From NCBI RefSeq assembly GCF_000423825.1, contig NZ_AUIS01000003.1:124001-188000 (forward strand): a DNA stretch of 64,000 bases, read 5' to 3'. The notes beneath the pieces were generated by a model, which was not told where the DNA came from, ran no database searches, and worked only from the letters and a program-made list of their open reading frames with translations. Shown one piece after another: positions 1-8,476 of the stretch; position 1 is the first letter of the stretch, and each line of letters opens with the position of its first letter. This DNA is from Thermithiobacillus tepidarius DSM 3134 (GTDB lineage: Bacteria > Pseudomonadota > Gammaproteobacteria > Acidithiobacillales > Thermithiobacillaceae). Position numbers and translations under genes: made by a program.

Positions 1-88
1 CCACGGCGAGCAGCTCGCAGCCGGGAGGGGCGTTGCGCTGCAGTTCCTGGCCGAGCTGGCCGGTGGCGCCGGTGATGAGGACTTTCAT
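1..88 (-). CDS. rfbD: dTDP-4-dehydrorhamnose reductase, N-terminal fragment (RmlD/RfbD)
   Basis: Only the first 29 codons lie in the window; the gene continues past base 1. The fragment begins MKVLITGATGQLG, the N-terminal Rossmann beta-strand and GxxGxxG dinucleotide loop of short-chain reductases. Its place next to rmlC and rmlA on the same strand points to RmlD, which reduces dTDP-4-keto-L-rhamnose to dTDP-L-rhamnose with NAD(P)H in the cytoplasm. No Shine-Dalgarno sequence is visible before the ATG. The 509 bases upstream are filled with REP elements, so it is probably no longer tightly coupled to rmlC. The family call rests on a short stretch plus context. Confidence 0.8.
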   Translation of the reverse strand, partial: MKVLITGATGQLGQELQRNAPPGCELLAV

Positions 89-116
89 GGGATGGGGCTC
101 GCTGGGGTGGGGGTGG

Positions 117-599
117 TTATCGCGAGCGAGCTTGCTCCTACGGTTCCGGGCTGGGAAGGAGCAGCGCGGCGAAGTGAGGTGACTATCGCGGGCAAGCCCG
201 CTCCTACGGGATCGGGCTGTGGGGATGTGCCTCGGCGTAAACGGATGCTTATGGCGGGCGAGCCGGTTTTCATAATCCCGGGCTGCGGGGAGGCAGCGCA
301 GCGAAGGGGAGTGGCGATCGCGAGCGAGCTCGCTCCTACGGGGTCGGGTTGCCGGGAGGCACTGCGGTGAAGGGTAGCGTTGATCGCGGGCAAGCCCGCT
401 CCTACGGTCCTGGGCCGCGAGAAAGCATTGGGGCGGAAACGGATGTTGATCGCGGGCGAGCCCGCTCCTGCGGGATCGGGTTGCCGGCGACGAAGGGGGG
501 CGTTGGTCGTGGGCGAGCTCGCTCCTCCGATCATTCTGGATCGGGGGGATGCACCGCTGCTGTGTAGGAGCGGGCTTGCCCGCGATGCGGTGTGTGCTG
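117..599. repeat. REP cluster A (8 elements)
   Basis: Eight copies of a roughly 25-base imperfect palindrome with core TCGCGRGCRAGCYCGCTCCT then ACGG. Direct copies lie near 119-143, 184-209, 251-275 (decayed), 316-341, 382-407, 448-473 and 505-530. One inverted copy lies at 563-586, 13 bases from the RAYT stop codon. The direct copies repeat about every 66 bases. Several share a tail of the type GGGCTGCGGGGAGGCAGC that can form a second hairpin. The whole rmlD-RAYT gap is made of these repeats; the short open frames across it are translations of the repeat. Confidence 0.9.
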
Positions 600-1082
600 T
601 CATAGCCATTTCGCGTCCCAGAACGGGTAGTCCCCGATGCGTTTCACCAAGCCCGCGCGCAGCGGATTGGCGATGATGTAGCGCGCCACGCCTTGCACGT
701 CTTCTTCCGCGCGCAGGGCGTGGTCGTGATAGCCTTTTTGCCAGATTTGGCCATCCTCGCCCAGGTGGCGGTTGATGGCGATGGCGCTGCGGGATTTCAG
801 TGTGCGCATGAGCGCGTCCAGCGATGCCTCTTTCAGCTCCAGCAGCCAGTGGAAGTGGTCGGGCATGATGACCCAGGCCAGGGAGCCGACTCGCCGGGAG
901 GCCACCGCCTGCTGGATCTCGGCGACCAGGGCCCGGCCGGCCTGCCAGTCGCGAAAGAGCGGGCGGCGCTGGTGGGTGGCCGAGGTGAGCAGGTATAGCC
1001 GCCCCGGCTCGGAGACCCGGCCTTTGCGCAGGCTTTGGCTGTGGGGCGGAGTTTGGCTAGGCATGGGGGCGGATTGGGTCAA
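600..1082 (-). CDS. REP-associated tyrosine transposase (RAYT, IS200/IS605 TnpA-like)
   Basis: A 160-residue Y1-HUH protein. The HUH metal-binding motif is in PDHFHWLLEL (near residues 74-83), and the candidate catalytic tyrosine is in ARYIIANPLRAGLV (near residue 133), the usual spacing in the TnpA_REP family. The conserved N-terminal LRKGRVSEPGRLYLLT also fits. RAYTs are domesticated single-copy relatives of IS200 transposases that nick and join REP hairpins and are thought to spread them. Here the gene sits between two REPs in inverted orientation, 13 bases beyond its stop and 10 bases before its start, so its translation signals lie against or inside a REP. An internal ATG at codon 7 is an alternative start. 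The gene looks intact. Confidence 0.92.
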   Translation of the reverse strand: MTQSAPMPSQTPPHSQSLRKGRVSEPGRLYLLTSATHQRRPLFRDWQAGRALVAEIQQAVASRRVGSLAWVIMPDHFHWLLELKEASLDALMRTLKSRSAIAINRHLGEDGQIWQKGYHDHALRAEEDVQGVARYIIANPLRAGLVKRIGDYPFWDAKWL

Positions 1083-1092
1083 GGCAATGTGT

Positions 1093-1521
1093 GATCGCGG
1101 GCGAGCCCGCTCCTACGGGCTGCATGCCCTCACCCTGGCCCGCTCCCAGTGAGAGAGGGAGAAATGCGGCGGCAGGGAGTGCGGGCGAGCCCGCGGCTGC
1201 GGGGCGGGCCGGACGTGTGATCGCGAGCGAGCTCGCTCCTACGGTATCGAGCTGCGAGGAAGCAGCGCGACGAAGGGGAGCGTTGATCGCGAGCGAGCTC
1301 GCTCCTACGGGATCGGGTTTGCGGCGCGGCAGGATCGCGGACGAGGCTGTTCGTGCATATGCGGCCATGGCTGCAGGGCGGGTATGGTTGATCGCGAGCA
1401 AGCTCGCTCCTACAAGCCCGGGCTGCGGGGAAGCAGCGCGGCGAAAGGGAGCGTTGATCGCGGGCCATCCCGCTCCTACGGCGACAGCGGAACGCGCTGT
1501 GGGGAGCAAGCCCGCTCCTGC
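1093..1521. repeat. REP cluster B (7 elements)
   Basis: Same family as cluster A. Copies lie at 1093-1118, 1180-1195 (bare palindrome), 1219-1244, 1285-1310, 1390-1414, 1456-1481 and 1501-1521 (partial), all in direct orientation. The units at 1219-1310 and 1390-1481 are separated by 66 bases and carry the tail hairpin GCTGCGRGGAAGCAGC. Together with cluster A the repeats fill both flanks of the RAYT. I see no other gene between the RAYT start (1082) and the rmlC stop (1548). Confidence 0.9.
1120..1163 (+). repeat. Second dispersed repeat, copy 1
   Basis: CTGCATGCCCTCACCCTGGC followed by CCGCTCCCAGTGAGAGAGGGAG. A near copy lies at 2369-2410. Each starts directly after a REP element. It resembles the CTCACCC..GGCCC..CTCCC type of intergenic repeat found in several GC-rich gammaproteobacteria. 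Confidence 0.7.
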
Positions 1522-1547
1522 AACGGCATCCGGCTTGCGGCGCGGCT

Positions 1548-2096
1548 TCAGGGGAAGCATTCGGCCTCCTTCAGCAGGGCGCCGGCGGCGTCCTTGGCCG
1601 AGAGCACGGGGGGCTGGCCATTGACGAGGGGCCAGTCGATGTTCAGGTCCGGGTCGTCCCAGCGCAGGGAGCGCTCGTGCTCGGGGGCGTAGAAGTCGCT
1701 GCATTTGTAGACGACTTCGGCGGTGTCGCTGGTGACGTAGAAACCATGGGCGAAGCCGGGCGGCACCCAGAGCTGGTGCTTGTTGTCCGCCGACAGCAGC
1801 TCGCCCACCCAATGGCCGAAGGTGGGCGAGCCGCGGCGCAGGTCGACGGCCACGTCGAAGACCTCCCCCGCCACCACCCGCACCAGCTTGCCCTGGGGCT
1901 GGCGGACCTGGTAGTGCAGGCCGCGCAGGATGCCCTGGGCCGAGCGGGAGTGGTTGTCCTGGACGAAGGCGGCGTCGATGCCGCCCTCGGCGAATTTGCG
2001 GGCATGCCAGGTTTCCATGAAGAAGCCGCGGTGGTCGCCGAAGACGTCGGGCTGCACCAGGATCACGTCGGGGATGGCGGTCGGGGTGAATTTCAT
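1548..2096 (-). CDS. rfbC: dTDP-4-dehydrorhamnose 3,5-epimerase
   Basis: A 182-residue RmlC cupin that epimerises C3 and C5 of dTDP-4-keto-6-deoxyglucose on the way to dTDP-L-rhamnose. Visible family signatures are the N-terminal DHRGFFMETW, QDNHSRSAQGILRGLHYQ with the catalytic histidine region, GEVFDVAVDLRRGSPTFG, and WVPPGFAHGFYV. The length is typical. It lies between rmlA and rmlD on one strand, as in rhamnose operons, but is separated from both by REP-filled gaps of about 0.5 kb. No clear Shine-Dalgarno sequence precedes the ATG, which follows ACGACCA. The product should feed rhamnose into the exopolysaccharide or LPS made by the adjacent wzc/export genes. Confidence 0.97.
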   Translation of the reverse strand: MKFTPTAIPDVILVQPDVFGDHRGFFMETWHARKFAEGGIDAAFVQDNHSRSAQGILRGLHYQVRQPQGKLVRVVAGEVFDVAVDLRRGSPTFGHWVGELLSADNKHQLWVPPGFAHGFYVTSDTAEVVYKCSDFYAPEHERSLRWDDPDLNIDWPLVNGQPPVLSAKDAAGALLKEAECFP

Positions 2097-2269
2097 TGGT
2101 CGTGGTTCGTGACTCGTGATTGGGAGGCTCGGCAGAGCCTAGCCTTTCCGTAGCAAGTGGTTTTTGAGGCCCGTGATCAGAGCGCGCATGTGGTTCGGCC
2201 TTTCCGTGGTTTGGTCAAAGGTGCCATAGACCAGGCGGGCTGCGATGATTTTCCGGGCGTCCGGGCGCC

Positions 2270-2579
2270 AATCGCGAGCAAGCTCGCTCCTACGGTATCG
2301 GGCTGCGGGGAGGCAGCGCGGCGAAGGGCGGTGGTTATCGCGGGCCAGCCCGCTCCCACGGTTCCGGGCTGCATGCCCTCACCCCGGCCCGCTCCCGGCG
2401 CGAGAAGGAACCGTTCGCCCTTCCCAGCGAAGAGGGTGTGCAGGGCGTCGGCCGGCCTGGAGTGCGTAGGAGCGGGCTGGCCCGCGATAACCGGCCGCGA
2501 CCGCCCAAAATCGCGGGCCAGCCCGCCCCTACAGGTCAAGCCGGCCGGCGCATCAATCGCGGGCCAGCCCGCTCCCACA
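2270..2579. repeat. REP cluster C (5 elements)
   Basis: Copies lie at 2270-2295, 2336-2361, 2465-2489 (inverted), 2510-2532 and 2555-2579, between rmlA and rmlC. Three are of the GGGCCAGCCCGC subtype, where the centre is CCAG rather than CGAG or CAAG, so subtypes are mixed. The rest of the gap 2097-2610 holds the second copy of the dispersed repeat (2369-2410) and no gene that I can support. Confidence 0.88.
2369..2410 (+). repeat. Second dispersed repeat, copy 2
   Basis: CTGCATGCCCTCACCCCGGC followed by CCGCTCCCGGCGCGAGAAGG, closely matching 1120-1163. Like that copy it lies just right of a direct REP (2336-2361), which suggests the two repeats travel or persist as one composite block. Confidence 0.65.
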
Positions 2580-2610
2580 AGGTCCGTGTCCACGCAGGTT
2601 CCGGCAGAAT

Positions 2611-3504
2611 TCACGTCAACACCCTTTCCTGCAGCATGCGCAGCAGGTATTGGCCGTAGCCGTTTTTCTTGAGGGGCTGGGCCAGGCGTTCCACCTGGGC
2701 GGCGTCGATGTAGCCCATGCGGTAGGCGATTTCCTCGGGGCAGGCGACTTTCAGGCCCTGGCGTTGTTCGATGGTCTCGATGAATTGGCTGGCGGCGAGC
2801 AGGGATTCGTGGGTGCCGGTGTCGAGCCAGGCGCTGCCGCGGCCCAGGATCTCCACTTGCAGCAGGCCCATCTGCAGATAGCATTCATTGACGGAGGTGA
2901 TCTCCAGCTCGCCGCGCGCCGAGGGCTTGATCTCGCGGGCGATGTCCACCACCAGGTTGTCGTAGAAGTAGAGCCCGGTCACGGCGTAGTTGGAGCGCGG
3001 CTGGGCCGGCTTTTCCTCCAGGCCGATGGCGCGGCCGTCGGCGTCGAACTCCACGACGCCGTAGGCGCGCGGGTCCTTGACGTGATAGCCGAAAACGGTG
3101 GCGCCGCGGTCCTGGATGCAGGCCCGCTGCAGCACCTCGCTCATGTCATGCCCGTAGAAGATGTTGTCGCCCAGCACCAGGGCGCTCGGAGCGCCGTCCA
3201 GGAACTCGCGGCCGATGATGAAGGCCTGCGCGAGGCCGTCCGGCGAGGGCTGGACGGCGTAGGAGAAGCTCAGGCCCCAGTCGCTGCCGTCGCCCAGGAG
3301 CTGCTCGAAGCGCGGCAGGTCCTCGGGCGTGGAGATGATCAGGATCTCGCGGATCCCCGCCAGCATCAGCGTGGACAAGGGATAGTAGATCATGGGCTTG
3401 TCATAGATCGGCATGAGCTGCTTGCTGACCGCCCGGGTGATGGGATACAGACGGGTGCCGGAGCCGCCGGCGAGGATGATGCCTTTGCGGGAAAGGGGAT
3501 TCAT
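2611..3504 (-). CDS. rfbA: Glucose-1-phosphate thymidylyltransferase
   Basis: A 297-residue RmlA nucleotidyltransferase that joins dTTP and glucose-1-phosphate to give dTDP-glucose, the first step of dTDP-rhamnose synthesis. The N-terminal [16 protein letters not shown] is the nucleotide-binding signature. [15 protein letters not shown], the LGDNIFYG metal-binding loop, EEKP and the [13 protein letters not shown] segment are all present. The length matches the family. It lies 72 bases after galU on the same strand, so galU and rmlA are probably co-transcribed. The downstream rmlC is separated by REP cluster C, which could act as an mRNA-stabilising or attenuating structure at the 3' end. Confidence 0.97.
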   Translation of the reverse strand: MNPLSRKGIILAGGSGTRLYPITRAVSKQLMPIYDKPMIYYPLSTLMLAGIREILIISTPEDLPRFEQLLGDGSDWGLSFSYAVQPSPDGLAQAFIIGREFLDGAPSALVLGDNIFYGHDMSEVLQRACIQDRGATVFGYHVKDPRAYGVVEFDADGRAIGLEEKPAQPRSNYAVTGLYFYDNLVVDIAREIKPSARGELEITSVNECYLQMGLLQVEILGRGSAWLDTGTHESLLAASQFIETIEQRQGLKVACPEEIAYRMGYIDAAQVERLAQPLKKNGYGQYLLRMLQERVLT

Positions 3505-3576
3505 AAGGTGCGCTGTTTCTTTAGTAATTGAAGCAGTTAAGCTGCATGGGCCAGGAAACGCAATCCGCCGAAGGGC

Positions 3577-4494
3577 TTAGCCACGGGCGGCCTTGGGCTT
3601 GGCCGGGGCGCCGTCGCCGCCCAGTTCCTGGCAGTAGTGGCTGAGGTATTGGGCGAAGGCTTGGCCGACCTGCGGGTGGCGCAGGGCGTATTCGAGGGTG
3701 GCCTTGAGGTAGCCGAGCTTGTCGCCGCAGTCAAAGCGCTGACCGGCAAACTGGTAGGCCAGCACCTGCTTTTCTTCGAGCAGCCGGGCAATGGCGTCGG
3801 TGAGCTGGATCTCGCCGCCCGCCCCCGTCGGGGTGTGCTCCAGGTGATGGAAAATGCGCGCCGGCAGGATGTAGCGGCCGATCACCGCCAGGTTGGAGGG
3901 CGCCGTCTCGGGACTGGGCTTTTCCACCAGGCCGGCAACATGGTGCAGCCGCTCGTCCCAGGGCTTGCCGTCCACCACGCCGTAGTGCTTGGTCTCGGCG
4001 CGCGGCACTTCCTGCACCGCCAGAAGACCGACGTTGTAGCGCTCGAAGCGCTCGACCATCTGCGCCAGTACCGGCTGCTCGGCCAGGATGAGGTCGTCGG
4101 CCAGCAAGACGGCAAAGGGCTCGTCGCCGATCACCGGGCGCGCGCAGTAGACCGCGTGCCCCAGCCCCAGCGGCTGGGCCTGGCGGATGAACACCGCCGA
4201 GACGTGCTTGGGCAGAATCTTGCGCACCTGCTCCAAGAGCGCCTGCTTGCCGCGGCTTTCCAGTTCCGCTTCGAGTTCGTAGGAGACGTCGAAGTGGTCG
4301 GCAATGGCGCGCTTGCCGCGCCCGGTGACAAAGATGAGCTGGTCGCAGCCGGCGGCAATGGCTTCCTCGGCGGCATACTGGATCAGCGGCTTGTCGACAA
4401 TCGGCAGCATCTCCTTCGGGCTGGCCTTGGTCGCCGGCAAAAACCGCGTCCCCAATCCACCCACCGGAAATACCGCCTTGCGTATCTTGGTCAT
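3577..4494 (-). CDS. galU: UTP--glucose-1-phosphate uridylyltransferase
   Basis: A 305-residue GalU that makes UDP-glucose from UTP and glucose-1-phosphate for exopolysaccharide and LPS precursors. The sequence begins [20 protein letters not shown]. Conserved blocks [18 protein letters not shown], the LADDLI metal site and [20 protein letters not shown] are present. The frame is open 31 codons further upstream, but the ATG at 4494 has AGGA upstream at a suitable distance and matches the family N terminus. It lies 158 bases downstream of wzc, from which it is separated by two strong hairpins. Confidence 0.97.
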   Translation of the reverse strand: MTKIRKAVFPVGGLGTRFLPATKASPKEMLPIVDKPLIQYAAEEAIAAGCDQLIFVTGRGKRAIADHFDVSYELEAELESRGKQALLEQVRKILPKHVSAVFIRQAQPLGLGHAVYCARPVIGDEPFAVLLADDLILAEQPVLAQMVERFERYNVGLLAVQEVPRAETKHYGVVDGKPWDERLHHVAGLVEKPSPETAPSNLAVIGRYILPARIFHHLEHTPTGAGGEIQLTDAIARLLEEKQVLAYQFAGQRFDCGDKLGYLKATLEYALRHPQVGQAFAQYLSHYCQELGGDGAPAKPKAARG

Positions 4495-4568
4495 AAGCAA
4501 ATCCTGATTTGAGTTGAACCCGAGTGTGAAGCGCCACTGGGCGCCTCGGAAACGACGCTTTGAATGGA

Positions 4569-4642
4569 GGGCCGCCGTGTTTGGCAACGGGCGGCCCGGG
4601 TGTGTCCGAGTATTGCCCGCGGGCGGCCTGCCGCCCGCGGGC
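4569..4642 (-). terminator. Two tandem GC hairpins after wzc
   Basis: Just beyond the wzc stop is a perfect 12-bp inverted repeat, GCCCGCGGGCGG (4615-4626) and its complement (4631-4642), with a 4-base loop. A second hairpin, GGGCCGCC (4569-4576) with GGCGGCCC (4590-4597), follows. No T-run is present, so these are better read as an attenuator or 3'-end stabiliser than as a classical terminator. They could set the galU/rmlA level relative to wzc. Confidence 0.55.
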
Positions 4643-4652
4643 CGGTGGCGGC

Positions 4653-7067
4653 TTAGGTGTACTTGTTGGCGTACTTGTAGCCGTAGCCGTACACGTCAGC
4701 CATTCTGACGTCGTTGATGAGCAGGCCGTAGGGCTTCTCCATGTTGCCGAAGCGCCGGACATGCTCGATGGTCGGCCGCCGCGGCGAGTTCTTGACCCGG
4801 ACCACCGACAGGATGCGGTCGGCGTGCTGGGCCAGCAGCATGGCATCCGAGACCAGCGGATACGGAGCGGAGTCGATCAGGATGTAGTCATAATCCTGCT
4901 TGGCTTCGTCCAGGAGTTCGCCCAGCTTCTCGCTGGACAGCAGCTGCGTGCGGTTGGGCGAGAGCGTGCCGGCGTTGATGACGTCCACCACGCCGTTGGG
5001 CGACTGCTTGAAGCTCTGGCGCACTTGCCGCCAGTTGCGCTCGCCCTTCAGCACTTCGCTCAAGCCGGCCGGCTGGGCGCTGCCCGGCTGGGCGGGCTTG
5101 CGCAGGTCGGCGTCCACCAGCAGGACGCGCTTGCCGTCCTGGGCCAGGGTGTTGGCCAGATTGAAGGCCGCCGTGGTCTTGCCGTCGCCGGGCGCGCTGG
5201 AGGTCATGAGCACCACACGGTTGATGCCGTTGGGATCCGTGTAGTACAGATTGGCCCGCAGGGATCGGTATGCCTCCGCGAAGTGGGAGTAGATGTCCGT
5301 GTCGATCGCCGCGTCGTAGCGCGTGACGTTTTTACCGGGCACGGCCCGCAGTTCGCCATGCGGCACGGTGGCCAGCAACGGCACCTGGGCGAAGCGCTGG
5401 CGGATTTCCTCCTCGGTCTGGAAGGAGCTGGCGAAGCGCGAGCGCAGCAGGGCCGCCAGGACTCCCAGGAACAGGCCCAGCAGCGTGCCCAGCAGGATAT
5501 TGCGCTTCAGCTGCGGCCGCACCGCCTGCTCCGGCGCGGTGGCCCGATCCAGGATGCGGTTGTTGGAGATGGTGGCAGCCTTGGCCAGTTCCGCTTCCTG
5601 CTGCTTCTCGAGCAGGAACTGGTAGGTCTTGCCCAGCACCTCGGTCAGGCGGGTCTGGGAAGCGATCTGCAGCTCGGCTTCGGGCAGGGTCTTCAGCTTG
5701 CTGTTGGACTCATCGATCACCCGGTTCAGATCGGCAACCTGCATGTTGGCCATCTTGCTCCGGTTGGCGATGTAGCCCCGGATCGCCTCCTGCTGCTGCT
5801 GCACGACGGCCTGGGCCTGCCGCACCTGCGGCGAGCGGTCGGTGAAGTCCGCACGCAGCTTCCTCAGCTCCTCCTGCGCCTTGTTCAGATTGGTGCTCAT
5901 GGCGCTCAGCACGTCGTCACCCACCTGGCTGAGCAGATACGCCTCAATGGGCGCATTGGGCCGGCTGAGCACACTGTTGATCTGCTGCAGGGCATAAGCC
6001 TGCAAGCGTGCCGCCGTGCGCTGGGTCTCGTAGTCGGCGAGCTGCCGGATGCGGGCGTTGGCCTCCTCGCTCATGATCACCACGCCGCTGCGCCGCTTGA
6101 AGTCGGCCAGGCGCTGGTCGGCCTGGGCCAGCTCGTTGCGCACGCCCGCCAGCTGATCGCGGACGAAGCTCTCGGTCGCCGCCGCCTCCTCGGTCTTCCA
6201 CTGGAGATTCTGGGCCAGGTAGTTCTTCATCAACTGGTCCAGGAATCCTTCCGCCTTGGCTGGCGTGCTGTCCGTGTAGGCCAGGCTCACCACGTTGGCG
6301 GACTTGTCTTCGCTGCCCTTGGGCACCGTGGTTTCGAATTTCCCGATCACTTCTTCGTACATCTGGTTGGGATTCACCACGGTCAGCGTGTACTGCGCCC
6401 CGGCGGCCGGAACATAGTTGGCGTGCGCGGCATCCAGGCGCAGGCTCACCCCTTGGCCGTTCATCTGCTTGCCGAGCTCGCCCTCGCCCAGAAGGCGCTT
6501 GTTCTCATCCCGGATCTGGTAGCGGCCGTCCCGTTGGAAGGTGATCTGCAGGGGTTTGCCCGACAGATCAGGGCTGGACACGGTGGCGAAGCGGGCCTTC
6601 ATGGCGGTCGGCCCCGGCTCCAGCACGCGCCGGTCCTTGCCGCTGGTCATCCAGCGCCATACAGTGATGGACTTGTCCTGGTCCGAGGTCACCGAGGCGT
6701 TGAGACCGGTTTCCAGCACGGCCTTGTTCACCAGGGTGCGGCTTTTCAGGATTTCCATTTCGGCCTGCAGGGCGGCCGGGCGATCCGTCGAGCGGAGGCT
6801 CATCCCCCCTTCGCCGGTCTGCTCCTTGCCGCCGGTGTCACCCAGATACAGGCTGCCAATGGATTGGAACTGCATCGGCGAGCGCAGGGTGTAAAGGGTT
6901 ACCAGGGCCGCCACCGCCAGGGTGACGGCGACGATCCACCAGACATTGTCCGCAAGCGCAGAGCGGACCTGGGCAAAGTCGATTTCAGGGCGTTCCGCAG
7001 GAGCGGTGGCTGGCTCGGCTACGAACGGCTTGCTTTCAATCTCTTTGGCAATGGTCACTGTATTCAT
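4653..7067 (-). CDS. wzc: Wzc-type polysaccharide co-polymerase with tyrosine autokinase domain
   Basis: An 804-residue fused Wzc/BY-kinase. A membrane segment (about residues 42-62, [19 protein letters not shown]) begins the Wzz domain. A long coiled-coil periplasmic stretch runs to the second membrane segment near residue 525 ([18 protein letters not shown]). The cytoplasmic kinase follows: Walker [11 protein letters not shown] with its lysine near residue 630, Walker A' [11 protein letters not shown], Walker [10 protein letters not shown]. Five tyrosines fall in the last dozen residues ([11 protein letters not shown]), the usual autophosphorylation cluster. BY-kinases set exopolysaccharide chain length and export with an outer-membrane Wza protein, encoded 14 bases upstream. 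No phosphatase gene (wzb) lies nearby in the window. Confidence 0.93.
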   Translation of the reverse strand: MNTVTIAKEIESKPFVAEPATAPAERPEIDFAQVRSALADNVWWIVAVTLAVAALVTLYTLRSPMQFQSIGSLYLGDTGGKEQTGEGGMSLRSTDRPAALQAEMEILKSRTLVNKAVLETGLNASVTSDQDKSITVWRWMTSGKDRRVLEPGPTAMKARFATVSSPDLSGKPLQITFQRDGRYQIRDENKRLLGEGELGKQMNGQGVSLRLDAAHANYVPAAGAQYTLTVVNPNQMYEEVIGKFETTVPKGSEDKSANVVSLAYTDSTPAKAEGFLDQLMKNYLAQNLQWKTEEAAATESFVRDQLAGVRNELAQADQRLADFKRRSGVVIMSEEANARIRQLADYETQRTAARLQAYALQQINSVLSRPNAPIEAYLLSQVGDDVLSAMSTNLNKAQEELRKLRADFTDRSPQVRQAQAVVQQQQEAIRGYIANRSKMANMQVADLNRVIDESNSKLKTLPEAELQIASQTRLTEVLGKTYQFLLEKQQEAELAKAATISNNRILDRATAPEQAVRPQLKRNILLGTLLGLFLGVLAALLRSRFASSFQTEEEIRQRFAQVPLLATVPHGELRAVPGKNVTRYDAAIDTDIYSHFAEAYRSLRANLYYTDPNGINRVVLMTSSAPGDGKTTAAFNLANTLAQDGKRVLLVDADLRKPAQPGSAQPAGLSEVLKGERNWRQVRQSFKQSPNGVVDVINAGTLSPNRTQLLSSEKLGELLDEAKQDYDYILIDSAPYPLVSDAMLLAQHADRILSVVRVKNSPRRPTIEHVRRFGNMEKPYGLLINDVRMADVYGYGYKYANKYT

Positions 7068-7081
7068 GGCGGCACGCTCGC

Positions 7082-8173
7082 TTAATCACTCAGGAATTTG
7101 ATCTGCACAAACGGATTGAGCAGGCTGGAAACCAATTGCAGCGACGGCACGATCTGGCCGATCACCTCGTTCCAGCTGCCCACCTTGCTCAGCGGCACAT
7201 ACACGATGTCGCCCGACTCGAGCAGGAACGGCGCGGCCTCGCCGCGCATGATCCGCGAGGCGTCTACCGTAATGAACGTGGCCCGGTCGCCCTCCGCCCG
7301 AATGATGCGAATATCCTCGAGTCGGCCGCGGGTAATGTCGGTCGAGCTCAAGCCGGCCAGGCTCAATGCCTGCAGCAGATCCAGGCGGCCGTTCGTGAAC
7401 GGCACCGCGCCGCCCTTGGACACGGCGCCGAAGACGAAGGCCTGTTCGCTGCTTTTGTCGGGAATGAAGATGGTATCGCCGGCGCGCAGGCGGATGTTCT
7501 GGGAGAGGTCCCCCTGGCGCAACAGGCGGTAGAAGTTGATGGGCAGCTTCTGCCCGTCGCGCACGATGTAAGCCCCACGCAGGTTGGCGTTGGCCAGATT
7601 GACCGAGCCGCCCAGCGCCAGCGCCTCCATCAGATGAAGCGGACGGTCCGAAAACTTCAGGCCCGGCTGGGCGAACTCGCCGATCAGGTTGTAGCGCATG
7701 CTGCCGTTGTTCTGCACCTGCACGGAGACGGAAGGATCCTTGATGTATTCGGACAAGCGCTGCTGCAACAGTGTCCGGATCTCCGCGGTGGTCTTGCCGG
7801 CCACCGGCACCGGGCCGAGGAGCGGCACCTGAATGGTGCCGTCGTTGTCCACCACGGTGCCCGCCCCCCTGCCGGACAGGATGGGCGCATTCATGCTGGA
7901 CAGCTCGGGATGGCGGTAAACGTCGATGCGCAGCAGATCGCCCGGACCCACGCGATAGGTCAGGCCCTCCTGCTCATCCAGCTTGGACTGCATGATGGTT
8001 CTTTCCAGAAACTCCGCATGCTGCGATCGCACCGGACTGGGCAGGGCAATCTCTTTGGCGGAGGTCACCGACTCACCTGCCTGCATTGCAGGTTTGTTGG
8101 CCGCACATCCCCCAAGGGCCACGAGCGAAGCAATGCCAAACAGCGCTGTAGATACTCCTAGCTTGGTGTTCAA
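7082..8173 (-). CDS. Outer-membrane polysaccharide export lipoprotein (Wza/poly_export family)
   Basis: About 363 residues. A lipoprotein signal (ALFGIASLVALGGC) is followed by the poly_export/SLBB core: EGLTYRVGPGDLLRIDVYRHPELS, DGTIQVPLLGPVPVAGKTTAEI, then LRAGDTIFIPD and LLESGDIVYVPL from two SLBB repeats. It should form the export channel partnered with the adjacent Wzc. The frame also has an ATG at 8188, but that has no Shine-Dalgarno sequence, whereas GAGGGGGG lies 5 bases before the TTG at 8173 (next residues NTKLG). I therefore prefer the TTG. It is the first gene of the leftward exopolysaccharide block and lies downstream of a 640-base intergenic region. Confidence 0.9.
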   Translation of the reverse strand: MNTKLGVSTALFGIASLVALGGCAANKPAMQAGESVTSAKEIALPSPVRSQHAEFLERTIMQSKLDEQEGLTYRVGPGDLLRIDVYRHPELSSMNAPILSGRGAGTVVDNDGTIQVPLLGPVPVAGKTTAEIRTLLQQRLSEYIKDPSVSVQVQNNGSMRYNLIGEFAQPGLKFSDRPLHLMEALALGGSVNLANANLRGAYIVRDGQKLPINFYRLLRQGDLSQNIRLRAGDTIFIPDKSSEQAFVFGAVSKGGAVPFTNGRLDLLQALSLAGLSSTDITRGRLEDIRIIRAEGDRATFITVDASRIMRGEAAPFLLESGDIVYVPLSKVGSWNEVIGQIVPSLQLVSSLLNPFVQIKFLSD

Positions 8174-8411
8174 GGTATCCCCCCTCATTTACCAGAGCGC
8201 CCAATGCAAAATCGCAGCAAATACGTTTGCATGCGAGGCCGAACCACTTTGATGCTTCAGAATCCAGGAGTTTCGCTTTTTAAGCTTGGGATTAAGGTTG
8301 ATAGCGGTCTTTCTGCCGCCGGAAAATACAATGAAGCCACATATTTATTTTTGTCGGCGCGCATCAGCACAGTGATGTCCCGCCGACGCGGCCGCTCATC
8401 CGTCCTGCATC

Positions 8412-8476
8412 AAACATGCAAGAGCGGCCAAGCTCATTGCCTCCCCAAACGGGTGTTTGGCTAATCTTGCATGTTT
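8412..8476. promoter_or_regulatory. Perfect 12-bp inverted repeat pair, candidate operator
   Basis: AAACATGCAAGA at 8412-8423 and its exact reverse complement at 8465-8476, separated by 41 bases (centres 53 bases apart, about five helical turns). Inside lies a second perfect repeat, CCAAAC-GGGT-GTTTGG. It sits 240-300 bases upstream of the export gene. It may be a regulator-binding pair or the stem of a structured RNA. Confidence 0.45.

Noticed and set aside
92-676. Overlapping short open frames across the left end on both strands, rich in repeated GSGC, ASELAPT and RSELARD-type motifs
   Set aside because: They are translations of the REP palindromes; the repeated peptide motifs come from the repeat, and no ribosome-binding sites or homology are apparent.
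117-1521. CRISPR array
   Set aside because: Regular spacing of about 66 bases looked array-like, but the spacers are themselves repeated, the repeats are REP palindromes and no cas genes are present.
4560-7085. 841-codon open frame opposite wzc
   Set aside because: Antisense frame kept open by high GC; the wzc frame has all BY-kinase motifs, and the antisense product is a His/Gly/Gln-rich shadow.
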